Shown here: piece by piece, positions 25,329-36,298 of the stretch
Layout of the letters: each line of letters starts with the position of its first letter
Numbering within the stretch: position 1 is the first letter of the stretch
From: JAEUOS01 sp965279115
GTDB taxonomy: Bacteria > Pseudomonadota > Gammaproteobacteria > Burkholderiales > JAEUOS01
Reading direction: 5' to 3'
DNA: 64,000 nucleotides
NCBI GenBank assembly: GCA_965279115.1
Contig: OZ257137.1
Coordinates: 5,084,001-5,148,000, forward strand
Made by a program: the position numbers and the translations under genes
The notes under the pieces: model-generated
The model's input: only the letters and a program-made list of their open reading frames with translations
What the model was told of the DNA's origin: nothing
The model's database searches: none

Positions 25329-26099
25329 TCAGGCCGGGGTGGGCGGGCAATGCCGCTTTACCTCGGTGACCAACCAATCCGGGTCATCGAGCGGCAAATC
25401 ATGGCCGGCGCTCGGGTGAACCGCCAGATCTGCTTGCCAGGCCTGTGTCAGGGCGCGTGAGCATGAGGAATCGACCAGCCTGTCGCGCACCGAGGTGAGC
25501 ACCAAAGTCGGCGCTGCGGGACGCTGCGGGGAGGCCGAGTACCGCGCGGCGGCGGCCAATTGACGCAAGGCATTGGCGAGGCGCACCGGGCGCTCGCGCG
25601 CCAGCACCGTCCAGGCAGCAAGCGCGGCGTGCCGATGCGCGGGGACATTGCTCACCACGCCCAAAATGGCCGCCTCGCGCGACTCCACTTTTGTGGCGGC
25701 ATACGCGCGTGCGAGGGCGAGGTAGCTGGAAGGGCGCAGGCGCCGGTAGAAGCTGCTGAAAGGACGCATGCTGGTATTGACCAGCACCATGTGCGCAATT
25801 TCCCCGGGATGCTTCTGCGCCCAGGCGGTGGCGATCATGCCGCCCATCGACAGCGCCAGCAGGCGATAGGGCGCGGTCGCGCCGGTTGCCGCGACCATGG
25901 CGCGGCAATCCTCCATCATGGATTCGATGCTGCGCGGGCTGGTTTCCCCGTTGCGGGCTCCGTTGCCCGGAACGTCCGGGCAATGCACGTCGGCGCCGGG
26001 ATAGGCCGCCTTCATGCGCAATGGAAAATCGCCCCAGTGGCGGGATTCCCGCACCAGGCCGCGCAGCAGCACCCACGCTGGCGTCTCAGCGTTGGCCAT
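25329..26099 (-). CDS. Alpha/beta hydrolase
   Basis: A 256-residue alpha/beta-hydrolase fold protein without a signal peptide. The nucleophile elbow is LALSMGGM (GxSxG-like, Ser near residue 100), the acid in TSVRDRLVD near 210 and the catalytic His in SAGHDLPLDDPD near 237. The N-terminal LLRGLVRESRHWGDF corresponds to the oxyanion-hole region, with Arg-Gly instead of the usual His-Gly. Substrate unknown. ATG at 26099 begins 14 bp inside the upstream peptidase gene, so they are one operon. Confidence 0.82.
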   Translation of the reverse strand: MANAETPAWVLLRGLVRESRHWGDFPLRMKAAYPGADVHCPDVPGNGARNGETSPRSIESMMEDCRAMVAATGATAPYRLLALSMGGMIATAWAQKHPGEIAHMVLVNTSMRPFSSFYRRLRPSSYLALARAYAATKVESREAAILGVVSNVPAHRHAALAAWTVLARERPVRLANALRQLAAAARYSASPQRPAAPTLVLTSVRDRLVDSSCSRALTQAWQADLAVHPSAGHDLPLDDPDWLVTEVKRHCPPTPA

Positions 26100-27132
26100 A
26101 CCAGCGCGCGCGTGCGGCGCGATCATGGCGCTCACGTTCCGGCCCGACCGGCATCCAGTCGGCCCAGGCGCCGCCCATATGGGTCAGGAAATCCAGCCAT
26201 GGCAGGTGTTGCCGCACCACTTGCTCACGCCGCGCCGGCGGCAGGGGATTGAAGAGTCCGAGGCGAGAAAACATCTGCCGCGGTTTTTCCAGCACCCAGC
26301 GCCAGGAACCCATTTCCAGTGTGAGCGGCAGGAAGGCGCCGCCACCCGCCGCCAGGGACATGCGGTAAAGATGGTCCCACAGGTCGCCGTGGGTGCTGTA
26401 GGTGGTGCTTTGCGGTTCAAACAGGTAGCCGTGCCGCGGGCACAACTGGTCTGTCAGGTCGGCCAGGGCATGAATTTCCGCGAGGTGCCGGATCGGCGCC
26501 GGCGTGTGCGCGTACGGAAACCAGATCCGATCGCGCAGGCCGAAGCCCGAGTGGCAATCCAGCGCCACGGCAAACCGGCGCCCGAGCATTTCGCGTTGCA
26601 CCACGTCGCATACCGCGCGGCTTTCGGCTTCCATTTCCACTCCGCCGCGAAACCAGGGCAGGCGCGACGAGAGCCGGTGTCCGCCGACCATGAATGTCGC
26701 TTGCGCCGCGGCGTCCACCGGTGCATTGCGCATCAGGTCCACACCCGCGGGGTTGGCGCGTGTGGCCCGCAGCATGCCGCCCGGGTTGATCAGGGGCATG
26801 AATACCAGTCGCAGCGATTCAAGGCGCCGCTTCAATCCGGCATCGACCGCCAGTCGCTTGAAGACGTCGTCCAGGAAGTGCAACAGCACATGCGTGCCGA
26901 TGCGCTCCAGTCCATGAATGCCGCCGAAAAAGCCCACGCACGGGGCATCGGCGTCCGGGTTGCCCATCGCGATACTGTAGACCGGCAGGCGCTCGCCGTC
27001 GCAGGCGACTTCGCACACAGTGCGTGCCGAGACCCCGACCGGCGCACCCTCGAGCATGCGTTCAAGGGTGGCCAGTTCGGTCACTACCGTTGCGGCACCA
27101 CCGCCGGCGGCGCCGCGCATGGCGAGCGCCAC
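26086..27132 (-). CDS. M14 family zinc carboxypeptidase-like protein
   Basis: A 348-residue cytoplasmic protein. The zinc ligands fit M14: GGIHGLERIG (HxxE) near residue 72 and the third ligand in ALDCHSGFG near 195; a catalytic Glu is likely in LTLEMGSWRW near 280. The PLINPGGMLRATRANPAGVDLMRN stretch is the conserved substrate-binding Asn/Arg region. Members include succinylglutamate desuccinylase relatives and DUF2817 peptidases; the true substrate is unknown. It is co-transcribed with the following alpha/beta hydrolase gene (14-bp overlap). Confidence 0.8.
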   Translation of the reverse strand: MALAMRGAAGGGAATVVTELATLERMLEGAPVGVSARTVCEVACDGERLPVYSIAMGNPDADAPCVGFFGGIHGLERIGTHVLLHFLDDVFKRLAVDAGLKRRLESLRLVFMPLINPGGMLRATRANPAGVDLMRNAPVDAAAQATFMVGGHRLSSRLPWFRGGVEMEAESRAVCDVVQREMLGRRFAVALDCHSGFGLRDRIWFPYAHTPAPIRHLAEIHALADLTDQLCPRHGYLFEPQSTTYSTHGDLWDHLYRMSLAAGGGAFLPLTLEMGSWRWVLEKPRQMFSRLGLFNPLPPARREQVVRQHLPWLDFLTHMGGAWADWMPVGPERERHDRAARARWYGQR

Positions 27133-27159
27133 GGCAGGTCCAAGTCCTTCAGGAGCCGA

Positions 27160-27555
27160 TCAGTCCTTGCTCTTGCGTCGGCCCGCCTTGACCGGCGGCA
27201 GGGCTTTCAGGCGCGCCGCCAGATCGTCCATCGTGAGGGCGGCCAGGGCCTGCACACCGGCACGCAGGAGTTCGCTTTTCTTGACCTCGACGCCCGCCTT
27301 GAGGCACTGCGCCTTGAGCGCCTTGAGCAGGTCGTAGTCGGCCTGCGGCATGGTGAAGCCGTCGCGCACCACCTTGGCGTTCTGGACGACCGGCTTCGCG
27401 GCCGGATTCGGTTTGGCGGGCGCCTGTGCCGGTGGCTGCGGTGCGGGGGCGGGCGCGGTTGGCTTGCGCTGCGTTGCGGGTGCGGCCTTTTTCGCAGGTT
27501 TTTTGGATGCCGGCGCGGTTGCGACGGCTTTTCGTACGGGTTGTTTGGTTGCCAT
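27160..27555 (-). CDS. Lys/Ala/Pro-rich protein with a ribbon-helix-helix-like C-terminus
   Basis: A 131-residue protein. The first 70 residues are a disordered Lys-Ala-Pro-rich tail like that of histone-H1-like bacterial proteins. Residues 74-120 (DGFTMPQADYDLLKALKAQ, then VEVKKSELLRAGVQAL) have the beta-strand plus two-helix pattern of a ribbon-helix-helix DNA-binding domain. The C-terminus is basic (AGRRKSKD). No function is known. A -10-like TATACC lies 7 nt before the ATG and an inverted repeat brackets the promoter, so autoregulation and a leaderless message are plausible. Confidence 0.65.
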   Translation of the reverse strand: MATKQPVRKAVATAPASKKPAKKAAPATQRKPTAPAPAPQPPAQAPAKPNPAAKPVVQNAKVVRDGFTMPQADYDLLKALKAQCLKAGVEVKKSELLRAGVQALAALTMDDLAARLKALPPVKAGRRKSKD

Positions 27556-27562
27556 GATTAAT

Positions 27563-27598
27563 GGTATAAACGGTTTAAATGGTTGCACAAGTTTATAC
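27563..27598 (-). promoter_or_regulatory. Promoter with inverted-repeat operator of the RHH-like gene
   Basis: Leftward -35-like TTGTGC (27585-27590), 16-bp spacer, -10-like TATACC (27563-27568). The 8-bp sequences GTATAAAC (27564-27571) and GTTTATAC (27591-27598) are exact reverse complements; one covers the -10 and the other abuts the -35. Confidence 0.5.
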
Positions 27599-27791
27599 GG
27601 TTCAAGGTCCCTTGCGCAAGCGTCGGGCCGTCGGACAGCTCCTCCGGGTGAAAAAAGCGACCATTCAGGCCTAAGGTTTACCGGGCCGATGCCGTAATGC
27701 AGGTGGTCATGATGTTCTTCCTACCCTTCGAGGCAGGATGTCCTTCCTGACCGGCTGCGCCAGCGCCCCCCCGCTGGCTGCGGCGTTGCCG

Positions 27792-27829
27792 GCCCCACGG
27801 GTTGTTCCTGCCGTGGGGCTGTTCTTTTT
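27792..27829 (+). terminator. Rightward intrinsic terminator with no gene before it
   Basis: GCCCCACGG (27792-27800) and CCGTGGGGC (27811-27819) form a perfect 9-bp stem followed by TGTTCTTTTT. The neighbouring genes are both leftward. The 27600-27790 stretch also contains a CCAGCG/CGCTGG stem near 27765. Otherwise I see no gene in the 27556-27884 gap. Confidence 0.65.
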
Positions 27830-27884
27830 GCGGCGTGGCCGAGTGCGCGCCGTCGTTCGAGGGCGGAACTCGCGCGGCGGACGT

Positions 27885-28895
27885 TCAGCCCCGACTGACT
27901 GACCGCCGTGTCAACGAACTCGCCATCAGCGCGGCCAGCAGCAGCATGCCCCACTCCGGCAGGGTCGGCACATCCCCCGCGCCCTGGTACTTGACGTCCG
28001 CCGCGGCGATGGTGGCGTCGACCCACGCCGCATAGCCGGCGAGGGATTGGCCGCCGCCGGCGGTGCCAAAGGTGCTGGGCGTCGTCGGGCCGCCGATGAT
28101 GGTCGCGGTGAAGGTATTCACCCCGGCCAATATCCAGCCGCTGCCGCCTGGTATGAACGCGGCGGATCCGGAATCCCCGCCGGCGACGCTGGATTCGACC
28201 CCATTGCCCAGGCCGGGGCCACCCATGTAGTTGGTCGCGCCGCCGCCGTCAAAATCCCAGTAGTAGACCTCCTGCAGGCCGGAGTTCTTCTCGTCCAGAC
28301 GAAAATAATCCGCGTTGTTGCGGCCGATCCGCTTGACCGTCGCGCTGCCGCCTGTGCTGGTGCCGATGTTGCCGTTGCCGCTGGCGCCATAGCCCACCAG
28401 GAACAGGGTCTTGCCGGTCGTGAGCGCGCTGCGGTTGATTGCATACACCGGCACGCCCGCCGGAACTTCCTCTTCAAGCTCGATGATCGCCAGGTCGTTG
28501 TTCGGAACGGCGGGATTGAACCCGGCGAAGTCCGGATGCCCGTAGACGGCCACTGCGCCGATGTCGTGGCTCCGGTCGCTGCCGTAGTTGAGGACAAAGC
28601 GCACCGAGGCCGGCTTGGCGCCGGCGGCGACATGGCCGGCCGTAATCACGTAGCGGCGGCCGATCAGCGTGCCGGAGTAGGGCAAACCGTTGACCACCAC
28701 GCTGCCGACGCCGGCCCAGGGAGAACTTGTCGTGTTGGGGTCGACCCGCGCGGCGGGTGTGTCGGGTGGCGCACCCGCCATGATTGCGAATGCCACATTT
28801 GAAAAGGCGGCGCTCGCCAGAAGCGTTGCCAAAAGGCCAGACGTGAAGGCGTTTCCACAGGCCGGCTTGGTGTCGCGTGCACGCATCCGCATCAT
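27885..28895 (-). CDS. Exported trypsin-like serine protease with IPTL-CTERM sorting signal
   Basis: A 336-residue protein. A signal peptide ends near NVAFA. The S1 protease domain has its triad in view: His in VITAGHVAAG near residue 92, Asp in NNDLAIIELEEE near 133 and Ser in VAGGDSGSAAF near 246. The C-terminus VPTLPEWGMLLLAALMASS followed by arginines is an IPTL-CTERM anchor, a relative of the PEP-CTERM signal processed by exosortase/archaeosortase-type enzymes. No sorting enzyme gene is in the window. Its target proteins are unknown. Confidence 0.85.
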   Translation of the reverse strand: MMRMRARDTKPACGNAFTSGLLATLLASAAFSNVAFAIMAGAPPDTPAARVDPNTTSSPWAGVGSVVVNGLPYSGTLIGRRYVITAGHVAAGAKPASVRFVLNYGSDRSHDIGAVAVYGHPDFAGFNPAVPNNDLAIIELEEEVPAGVPVYAINRSALTTGKTLFLVGYGASGNGNIGTSTGGSATVKRIGRNNADYFRLDEKNSGLQEVYYWDFDGGGATNYMGGPGLGNGVESSVAGGDSGSAAFIPGGSGWILAGVNTFTATIIGGPTTPSTFGTAGGGQSLAGYAAWVDATIAAADVKYQGAGDVPTLPEWGMLLLAALMASSLTRRSVSRG

Positions 28896-29133
28896 TCTTC
28901 GTTCAACACTGGTCTGGCCTGTCAGCCTGATTTGATAGTCTTGCAGCGGCCTGTTTCCGGGATATGAACCGGTGCATGGCGCAGGGCCGCCAGGTTCATC
29001 GCCTTGTCATCCGGCGCGGGCATTCTGTGACGGCACGCACAGGTCGATTCCCCGCGGATGCCCCCGACCCCGACCCGGGCGTGCGCCTGGCGTGTCGCAT
29101 GTTTTTCCTCCTCGCAAGCGACGCATCGGATTC

Positions 29134-29162
29134 GCGGGCCGTGATCGGCCCGCTTTTTTTTT
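29134..29162 (+). terminator. Strong rightward intrinsic terminator before arsR
   Basis: GCGGGCCG (29134-29141) and CGGCCCGC (29146-29153) with a TGAT loop, then nine T. It insulates the ars operon, but no rightward gene precedes it. The 28896-29133 stretch holds only a weak 68-codon frame, so a small RNA or a decayed gene is possible. Confidence 0.8.
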
Positions 29163-29195
29163 GCTTTTAATCCATAATTCCAGTATAGTGGAAAT
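29161..29195 (+). promoter_or_regulatory. arsR promoter and overlapping ArsR operator
   Basis: -35 TTGCTT (29161-29166), 17-bp spacer and -10 TATAGT (29184-29189). The inverted repeat ATTCCA-N6-TGGAAAT (29177-29195) covers the -10, as expected for an ArsR site. The ATG follows at 29196, only 6 nt after the -10, so the transcript may be leaderless. Confidence 0.72.
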
Positions 29196-29522
29196 ATGGA
29201 AGACGAAGCCATCATCCGCGCCATGGCCGCCTTGGCCAATCCGGTGCGACTCAAGGTGTTCCGCGCCCTGGTGGTGGCGGGGCAGCAGGGCATGACCCCG
29301 GGCACCATGGCCGAGGCGCTGGATATTCCCGCCAACACGCTGTCCTTCCACCTGAAGGAACTGGCCGGCGCCGGTCTGGTTACCCAGGAGCGCGCCAGCC
29401 GCAACATCATCTACCGGGCCGCGTTCGAACACATGAACGCGGTGCTCGGGTATCTGACGCAGAACTGCTGCCAGGGCGCCGAGTGCGCCGTCACCGCGGG
29501 TCCGGTCGCATGTGATTGCTGA
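29196..29522 (+). CDS. arsR: ArsR family arsenic-responsive repressor
   Basis: A 108-residue winged-helix repressor. The N-terminus MAALANPVRLKVFRALV and the recognition helix ALDIPANTLSFHLKEL are typical of ArsR. Candidate As(III)-binding cysteines lie near the C-terminus (NCCQGAEC and ACDC), unlike the alpha-3 CxC site of E. coli ArsR, as in other CC-type ArsR proteins. It should repress the downstream operon until arsenite or methylarsenite binds. No ribosome-binding site is seen before the ATG. Confidence 0.92.
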   Translation: MEDEAIIRAMAALANPVRLKVFRALVVAGQQGMTPGTMAEALDIPANTLSFHLKELAGAGLVTQERASRNIIYRAAFEHMNAVLGYLTQNCCQGAECAVTAGPVACDC

Positions 29523-29553
29523 TTGTCATCATCCTCAAACCAGGGAGCCCTCC

Positions 29554-30042
29554 ATGAAACGATTCCATGTCCACGCGCACGTCGACAACCTTGCCGCCAG
29601 TATCGCCTTCTATTCGAAGATGTTCGCCGCCGAGCCCACCCGTGTCGAAAGCGACTACGCCAAGTGGATGCTCGATGACCCGCGCATCAACTTCGCCATC
29701 TCCACCCGTGGCAATACGCCCGGGGTCGACCACCTGGGTTTCCAGACCGACAGCGAGGAAGAACTGGCCGAACTGAAGGCTCGCGCCGAATCGGCCGACA
29801 TGACCCTTCTGGACGAAGGCCAGACCACCTGCTGTTATGCGCGCAGCGACAAGCACTGGATCACCGACCCGCAGGGCATCGCGTGGGAGCATTTCCACAC
29901 GCTCGAAAACATCCCGGTCTTCAGCGAATCGGCGCCGCGGGCGGCGGACGCGTCCCCCTGTTGCGCCACACCGTCGACGGTGGCTGCTGCGCCCGGAAAA
30001 CCCATCGGCATCGCGGTGAAATCCGCGACGTCCTGCTGCTAG
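29554..30042 (+). CDS. arsI: ArsI-type C-As lyase (VOC family dioxygenase)
   Basis: A 162-residue vicinal-oxygen-chelate protein. The metal ligands His near residue 5-7 (FHVHAHVD), His in GVDHLGF near 65 and Glu in AWEHFHT near 112 are visible. The vicinal cysteine pair in TTCCYARSDKHW near 95 is the ArsI/CadI signature that binds trivalent arsenicals. ArsI cleaves the C-As bond of methylarsenite and aromatic arsenicals using O2 and Fe(II). The C-terminus carries extra Cys pairs (SPCC and TSCC). The related CadI is less likely given the ars operon. Start supported by GGGAG upstream. Confidence 0.87.
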   Translation: MKRFHVHAHVDNLAASIAFYSKMFAAEPTRVESDYAKWMLDDPRINFAISTRGNTPGVDHLGFQTDSEEELAELKARAESADMTLLDEGQTTCCYARSDKHWITDPQGIAWEHFHTLENIPVFSESAPRAADASPCCATPSTVAAAPGKPIGIAVKSATSCC

Positions 30043-30052
30043 GAGAACAGCC

Positions 30053-30547
30053 ATGTCCGCAAAAGTCCGCAATGTGCTGTTCGTCTGTACCGGCAACTCC
30101 GCGCGTTCCATCATCGCCGAAACCTTGCTCAACGCCATGGGGCGGGGCCAGTTCAAGGCCTTTTCGGCAGGCAGCCAGCCAAGGTGGCTGGTCCATCCTC
30201 TCACGCTCACCACGCTCAAGGGACTGCGCCTGCCGGTGGATGGACTGCGCAGCAAGCCGTGGACCGAGTTCGCCGGGCCTGGTGCTCCGGAGCTTGATTT
30301 CGTCTTCACCGTCTGCGACAACGCCGCAGGTGAAGTGTGCCCGGTGTGGCCCGGCCAGCCCATGACGGCGCATTGGGGCGTACCCGATCCCGCGGCGGTT
30401 GAAGGAAGCGACGACGACAAGGCAAAGGCGTTCAGCGATACCGCCATCATTCTCAAGCGCAGGATCGAGTTGATGCTGTCCCTGCCGCTGGACCGCCTGG
30501 ACAACATGGCCATCCAGCGCGAGATCCGGGATATTGGAACCCGCTGA
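30053..30547 (+). CDS. arsC: Arsenate reductase ArsC (low-MW phosphatase type)
   Basis: A 164-residue protein of the low-molecular-weight tyrosine-phosphatase fold. The P-loop nucleophile is VLFVCTGNSARSIIAE at residues 8-23; the redox-partner cysteine region includes FTVCDNAAGEVCPVWPG near 85-101. DPAAVEG supplies the general-acid Asp near 120. It reduces arsenate to arsenite with thioredoxin or glutaredoxin. AGGAG precedes the start, and acr3 begins 3 bp after its stop. Confidence 0.93.
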   Translation: MSAKVRNVLFVCTGNSARSIIAETLLNAMGRGQFKAFSAGSQPRWLVHPLTLTTLKGLRLPVDGLRSKPWTEFAGPGAPELDFVFTVCDNAAGEVCPVWPGQPMTAHWGVPDPAAVEGSDDDKAKAFSDTAIILKRRIELMLSLPLDRLDNMAIQREIRDIGTR

Positions 30548-30550
30548 AGC

Positions 30551-31630
30551 ATGTCCAATCCTGCCGCGACGACGCCCGCCGCTGCACCGCATGTCATCGC
30601 GCCGATGAGCCTGTTCGAACGCTATCTCACGGTATGGGTGTTCCTGTGCATCGTCGCCGGCATCGCGCTGGGCCAGATGATGCCCGGCGTTTTCCAGATG
30701 GTGGGCCGGATGGAAATCGCCCGGGTGAACCTGCCGGTCGGCCTGCTCATCTGGGTGATGATCATCCCGATGCTGCTGAAGGTGGACTTCGGCGCCTTGC
30801 ACGAGGTGCGCCGGCACTGGCGCGGAATCGGCATCACGGTTTTCATCAACTGGGCGGTCAAGCCGTTTTCGATGGCGCTGCTGGGCTACATTTTTGTCCG
30901 TCATGTGTTCGCGGCGCATCTGCCTGCGGCCCAACTCGACAGCTACATCGCGGGACTGATCCTGCTGGCGGCCGCGCCGTGTACGGCGATGGTGTTCGTG
31001 TGGAGCCGCCTGAGCGGCGGCGACCCGCTTTTCACACTTTCCCAGGTGGCGCTCAACGACACCATCATGATTTTCGCTTTCGCGCCCATCGTGGCGCTGT
31101 TGCTGGGCCTCTCGTCGATCGCCGTGCCCTGGGACACGCTGGTCACCTCGGTGGTGCTCTACATCGTGATTCCGGTCGCCATTGCCCAACTCTGGCGCAA
31201 GTTATTGCTGGCCAAAGGACAAGTCGCGTTCGATGCGACGCTGGCGAAAATCGGCCCGCTTTCGATCGCGGCGCTGTTGGCCACGCTGGTGCTGCTGTTC
31301 GCCTTCCAGGGCGAGGCGATCCTCAGGCAACCGCTGGTGATCGCCATGCTGGCGGTACCCATCCTGATCCAGGTGGTCTTCAACGCCGGACTGGCGTACT
31401 GGCTGAACCGTCGCGCCGGCGAGGCGCACAGCATTGCCTGCCCGTCCGCCCTGATCGGTGCGTCGAATTTTTTCGAACTTGCCGTCGCGGCGGCCATCAG
31501 CCTGTTCGGTTTCGATTCGGGCGCGGCGCTCGCCACCGTGGTGGGGGTGCTCATTGAAGTGCCCGTCATGCTGCTGGTGGTGAAGGTGGTCAATTCCAGC
31601 CAGCGCTGGTATGAAGCGGGCCTCAAATGA
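30551..31630 (+). CDS. acr3: ACR3 family arsenite efflux transporter
   Basis: A 359-residue membrane protein with ten predicted helices. MSLFERYLTVWVFLCIVAGI is the family N-terminus; the transport cysteine lies in LLAAAPCTAMVFVWSRLSGG near residue 145, and IACPSALIGASNFFELAVA near 297 is the second conserved discontinuous helix. It exports arsenite by proton antiport. Often named arsB in annotations, but it is of the Acr3, not ArsB, type. Confidence 0.94.
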   Translation: MSNPAATTPAAAPHVIAPMSLFERYLTVWVFLCIVAGIALGQMMPGVFQMVGRMEIARVNLPVGLLIWVMIIPMLLKVDFGALHEVRRHWRGIGITVFINWAVKPFSMALLGYIFVRHVFAAHLPAAQLDSYIAGLILLAAAPCTAMVFVWSRLSGGDPLFTLSQVALNDTIMIFAFAPIVALLLGLSSIAVPWDTLVTSVVLYIVIPVAIAQLWRKLLLAKGQVAFDATLAKIGPLSIAALLATLVLLFAFQGEAILRQPLVIAMLAVPILIQVVFNAGLAYWLNRRAGEAHSIACPSALIGASNFFELAVAAAISLFGFDSGAALATVVGVLIEVPVMLLVVKVVNSSQRWYEAGLK

Positions 31631-31675
31631 GGCGTGATTCCCGGAGCATGATGGCGGCGCACGCCGCATCACTTG

Positions 31676-34507
<2,832 letters not shown>

Positions 34508-34540
34508 ACGCAAGCCGGTACCGAGAAACGGAAAGCCCGA

Positions 34541-35983
34541 GTGGAATTTGCCCTGCATTTGCTCAACGGAGGCGCCGGCAGCCTGGCCTCCTACCTGGCC
34601 GCGCATGTGCTGCTGTGCCTGCTGCCGGCGTTCTTCATTGCCGGCGCCATGGCCGCACTGATTCCCAAGGCCAGCATCACCCGCTGGCTGGGCCGCAACA
34701 CCCCGGCATATGTGTCCTATCCCGCGGCGGCGGCGGCGGGGTCGCTGATCGCGGTTTGTTCATGCACCATCGTGCCGCTCTTCGCCGGCATCTACCGCAA
34801 GGGCGCGGGCATCGGTCCGGCGATTACCTTCCTGTTCTTCGCCCCGGCCGGCAACATCATGGCGCTTGCCTATACCGGCAGTGTCCTCGGGCCGGATTTC
34901 GCGGTGGCGCGCCTGGTGCTGTGCCTGCTGTTCGGCATCGGCATCGGCTTGCTGATGGCAATGATTTTCTGGCGCGACGACGCCAGCCATGACGTCCAGA
35001 CCGACACCCTGTTCGCCGGGCAGGCCACGATTTCCCGCGCCGCGCTGGGTGTGCTGTTGGCGCTGGTCGCGGTATTGATCGCCGGCACCCTGAAATTGTG
35101 GCCGCTGACGGCAACCTTGTTTACTTTCGAGTTGCCGCTCGCCTGGGCGCAAGCCTGGCAGGCCACCTTGTTCGAGTGGGTGCCGTTCGACGCATCGAAG
35201 GGCGAGGAGGGCGTCAGTTTCCAGGGTTCCGTGCTGATCGTTCTGCTGCTCCTGGTCGCCGCGACCGCCTGGAAAGGGCTGGACAACATCATCGAAGGCG
35301 CGAATCGCTGGACCTGGGTGGCACTGGGACTGACCGCCGCCACCTTGCTGATGGCTTCGGTGCGACTCGCACCGAACCTGGGCGGATTGGAAGTGGGCCT
35401 CACCGGGCGCGCCGTCGCGGTTGCGCTGACCCAGTGGGCCGTGTGGCACTTCGCGCGCCAGTTGGACGGCGACGACTGGCGGTCCTGGCTGTGGGAGGCA
35501 TGGCGCTTCGTGAAGCAGATCTTCGTGTTGCTGGTGGTGGGGGTTTTCCTGGTGGGCATGGTGCGCCAGGTGATCCGCCCGGAATGGATAGAAAGCCTGG
35601 CCGGCAGCAACACCTTGCCGGCCAATGCCGTGGCAGTGGGTTTCGGGGTATTCATGTACTTCCCGACGCTGGTCGAGGTGCCGGTAGCGCGCATGTTCCT
35701 GGATCTCGGCATGCACCCCGGCCCGCTGCTGGCGTACCTGATGGCCGACCCCGAACTCAGCCTGCAAAGCATGTTGATGGTGGCCGCGGTGATCGGCCGC
35801 AAGAAAACCGCGGCCTACGTGGGCCTGGTGGCACTGTTCAGCATGAGCGCCGGCCTGCTGTACGGCGCCTGGAAAGACGGGCTCGGCTGGGGCAACCTCA
35901 CCCTGGTGCTGGGCGCGCTGCTGGTCGTGTTGTCGGGTGGATTGGCGTTCTTGAGGCGGCGCCAATCCGCAGCCCCTGCCTAG
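34541..35983 (+). CDS. ArsP/SO_0444-like permease (DUF318/YraQ family)
   Basis: A 480-residue membrane protein with about 11-12 helices. The family motif AVCSCTIVPLFAGIYRKGAG near residue 70 and FLFFAPAGNIMALAY are seen; a second, weaker repeat lies in FPTLVEVPVARMFLDLG near 375. Relatives include ArsP, which exports trivalent organoarsenicals, and SO_0444 Cu/Zn transporters. The ars context favours organoarsenical export, but it is longer than typical ArsP. A GTG start is assumed. A mini-thioredoxin gene follows at 33 bp. Confidence 0.75.
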   Translation: MEFALHLLNGGAGSLASYLAAHVLLCLLPAFFIAGAMAALIPKASITRWLGRNTPAYVSYPAAAAAGSLIAVCSCTIVPLFAGIYRKGAGIGPAITFLFFAPAGNIMALAYTGSVLGPDFAVARLVLCLLFGIGIGLLMAMIFWRDDASHDVQTDTLFAGQATISRAALGVLLALVAVLIAGTLKLWPLTATLFTFELPLAWAQAWQATLFEWVPFDASKGEEGVSFQGSVLIVLLLLVAATAWKGLDNIIEGANRWTWVALGLTAATLLMASVRLAPNLGGLEVGLTGRAVAVALTQWAVWHFARQLDGDDWRSWLWEAWRFVKQIFVLLVVGVFLVGMVRQVIRPEWIESLAGSNTLPANAVAVGFGVFMYFPTLVEVPVARMFLDLGMHPGPLLAYLMADPELSLQSMLMVAAVIGRKKTAAYVGLVALFSMSAGLLYGAWKDGLGWGNLTLVLGALLVVLSGGLAFLRRRQSAAPA

Positions 35984-36015
35984 CCATTCACCTCGTACTC
36001 GCAAGGAGAGAAACC

Positions 36016-36252
36016 ATGTTGACCGTGAAGATCCTCGGTTCAGGCTGTGCCAATTGCAAGAAGCTCGAAGCTGTCGCGCGCGAGGCGGCCGCCTCCGCCA
36101 ACCTGGAGGCCGATTTTGTCAAAGTCACCGACGTGAAGCAGATCATCAGCTACGATCTGCTTTCGACGCCGGGCCTGGTGGTCAACGAAAAGCTCGTCAG
36201 CAGCGGCCGCATTCCGACCGTGGCCGAAGTGCAGGGCTGGCTGCGGGCTTGA
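36016..36252 (+). CDS. Small thioredoxin-like protein (CxxC)
   Basis: A 78-residue glutaredoxin/thioredoxin-fold mini-protein with the active site GSGCANCKKLE at residues 8-18 and the cis-Pro region STPGLVVNEKLV. This type repeatedly accompanies YraQ/ArsP-like permeases and may supply thiols for arsenical reduction or transfer. AAGGAG lies 7-8 nt before the ATG. Confidence 0.82.
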   Translation: MLTVKILGSGCANCKKLEAVAREAAASANLEADFVKVTDVKQIISYDLLSTPGLVVNEKLVSSGRIPTVAEVQGWLRA

Positions 36253-36298
36253 CTCGGGCACGCGAATATCGAAGCTCAAGACATAGGCAAGGACAGGT

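Noticed and set aside
28964..29170. 68-codon rightward frame before arsR
   Set aside because: Its end runs through the terminator hairpin and T-run, there is no ribosome-binding site and no family feature; treated as non-coding.
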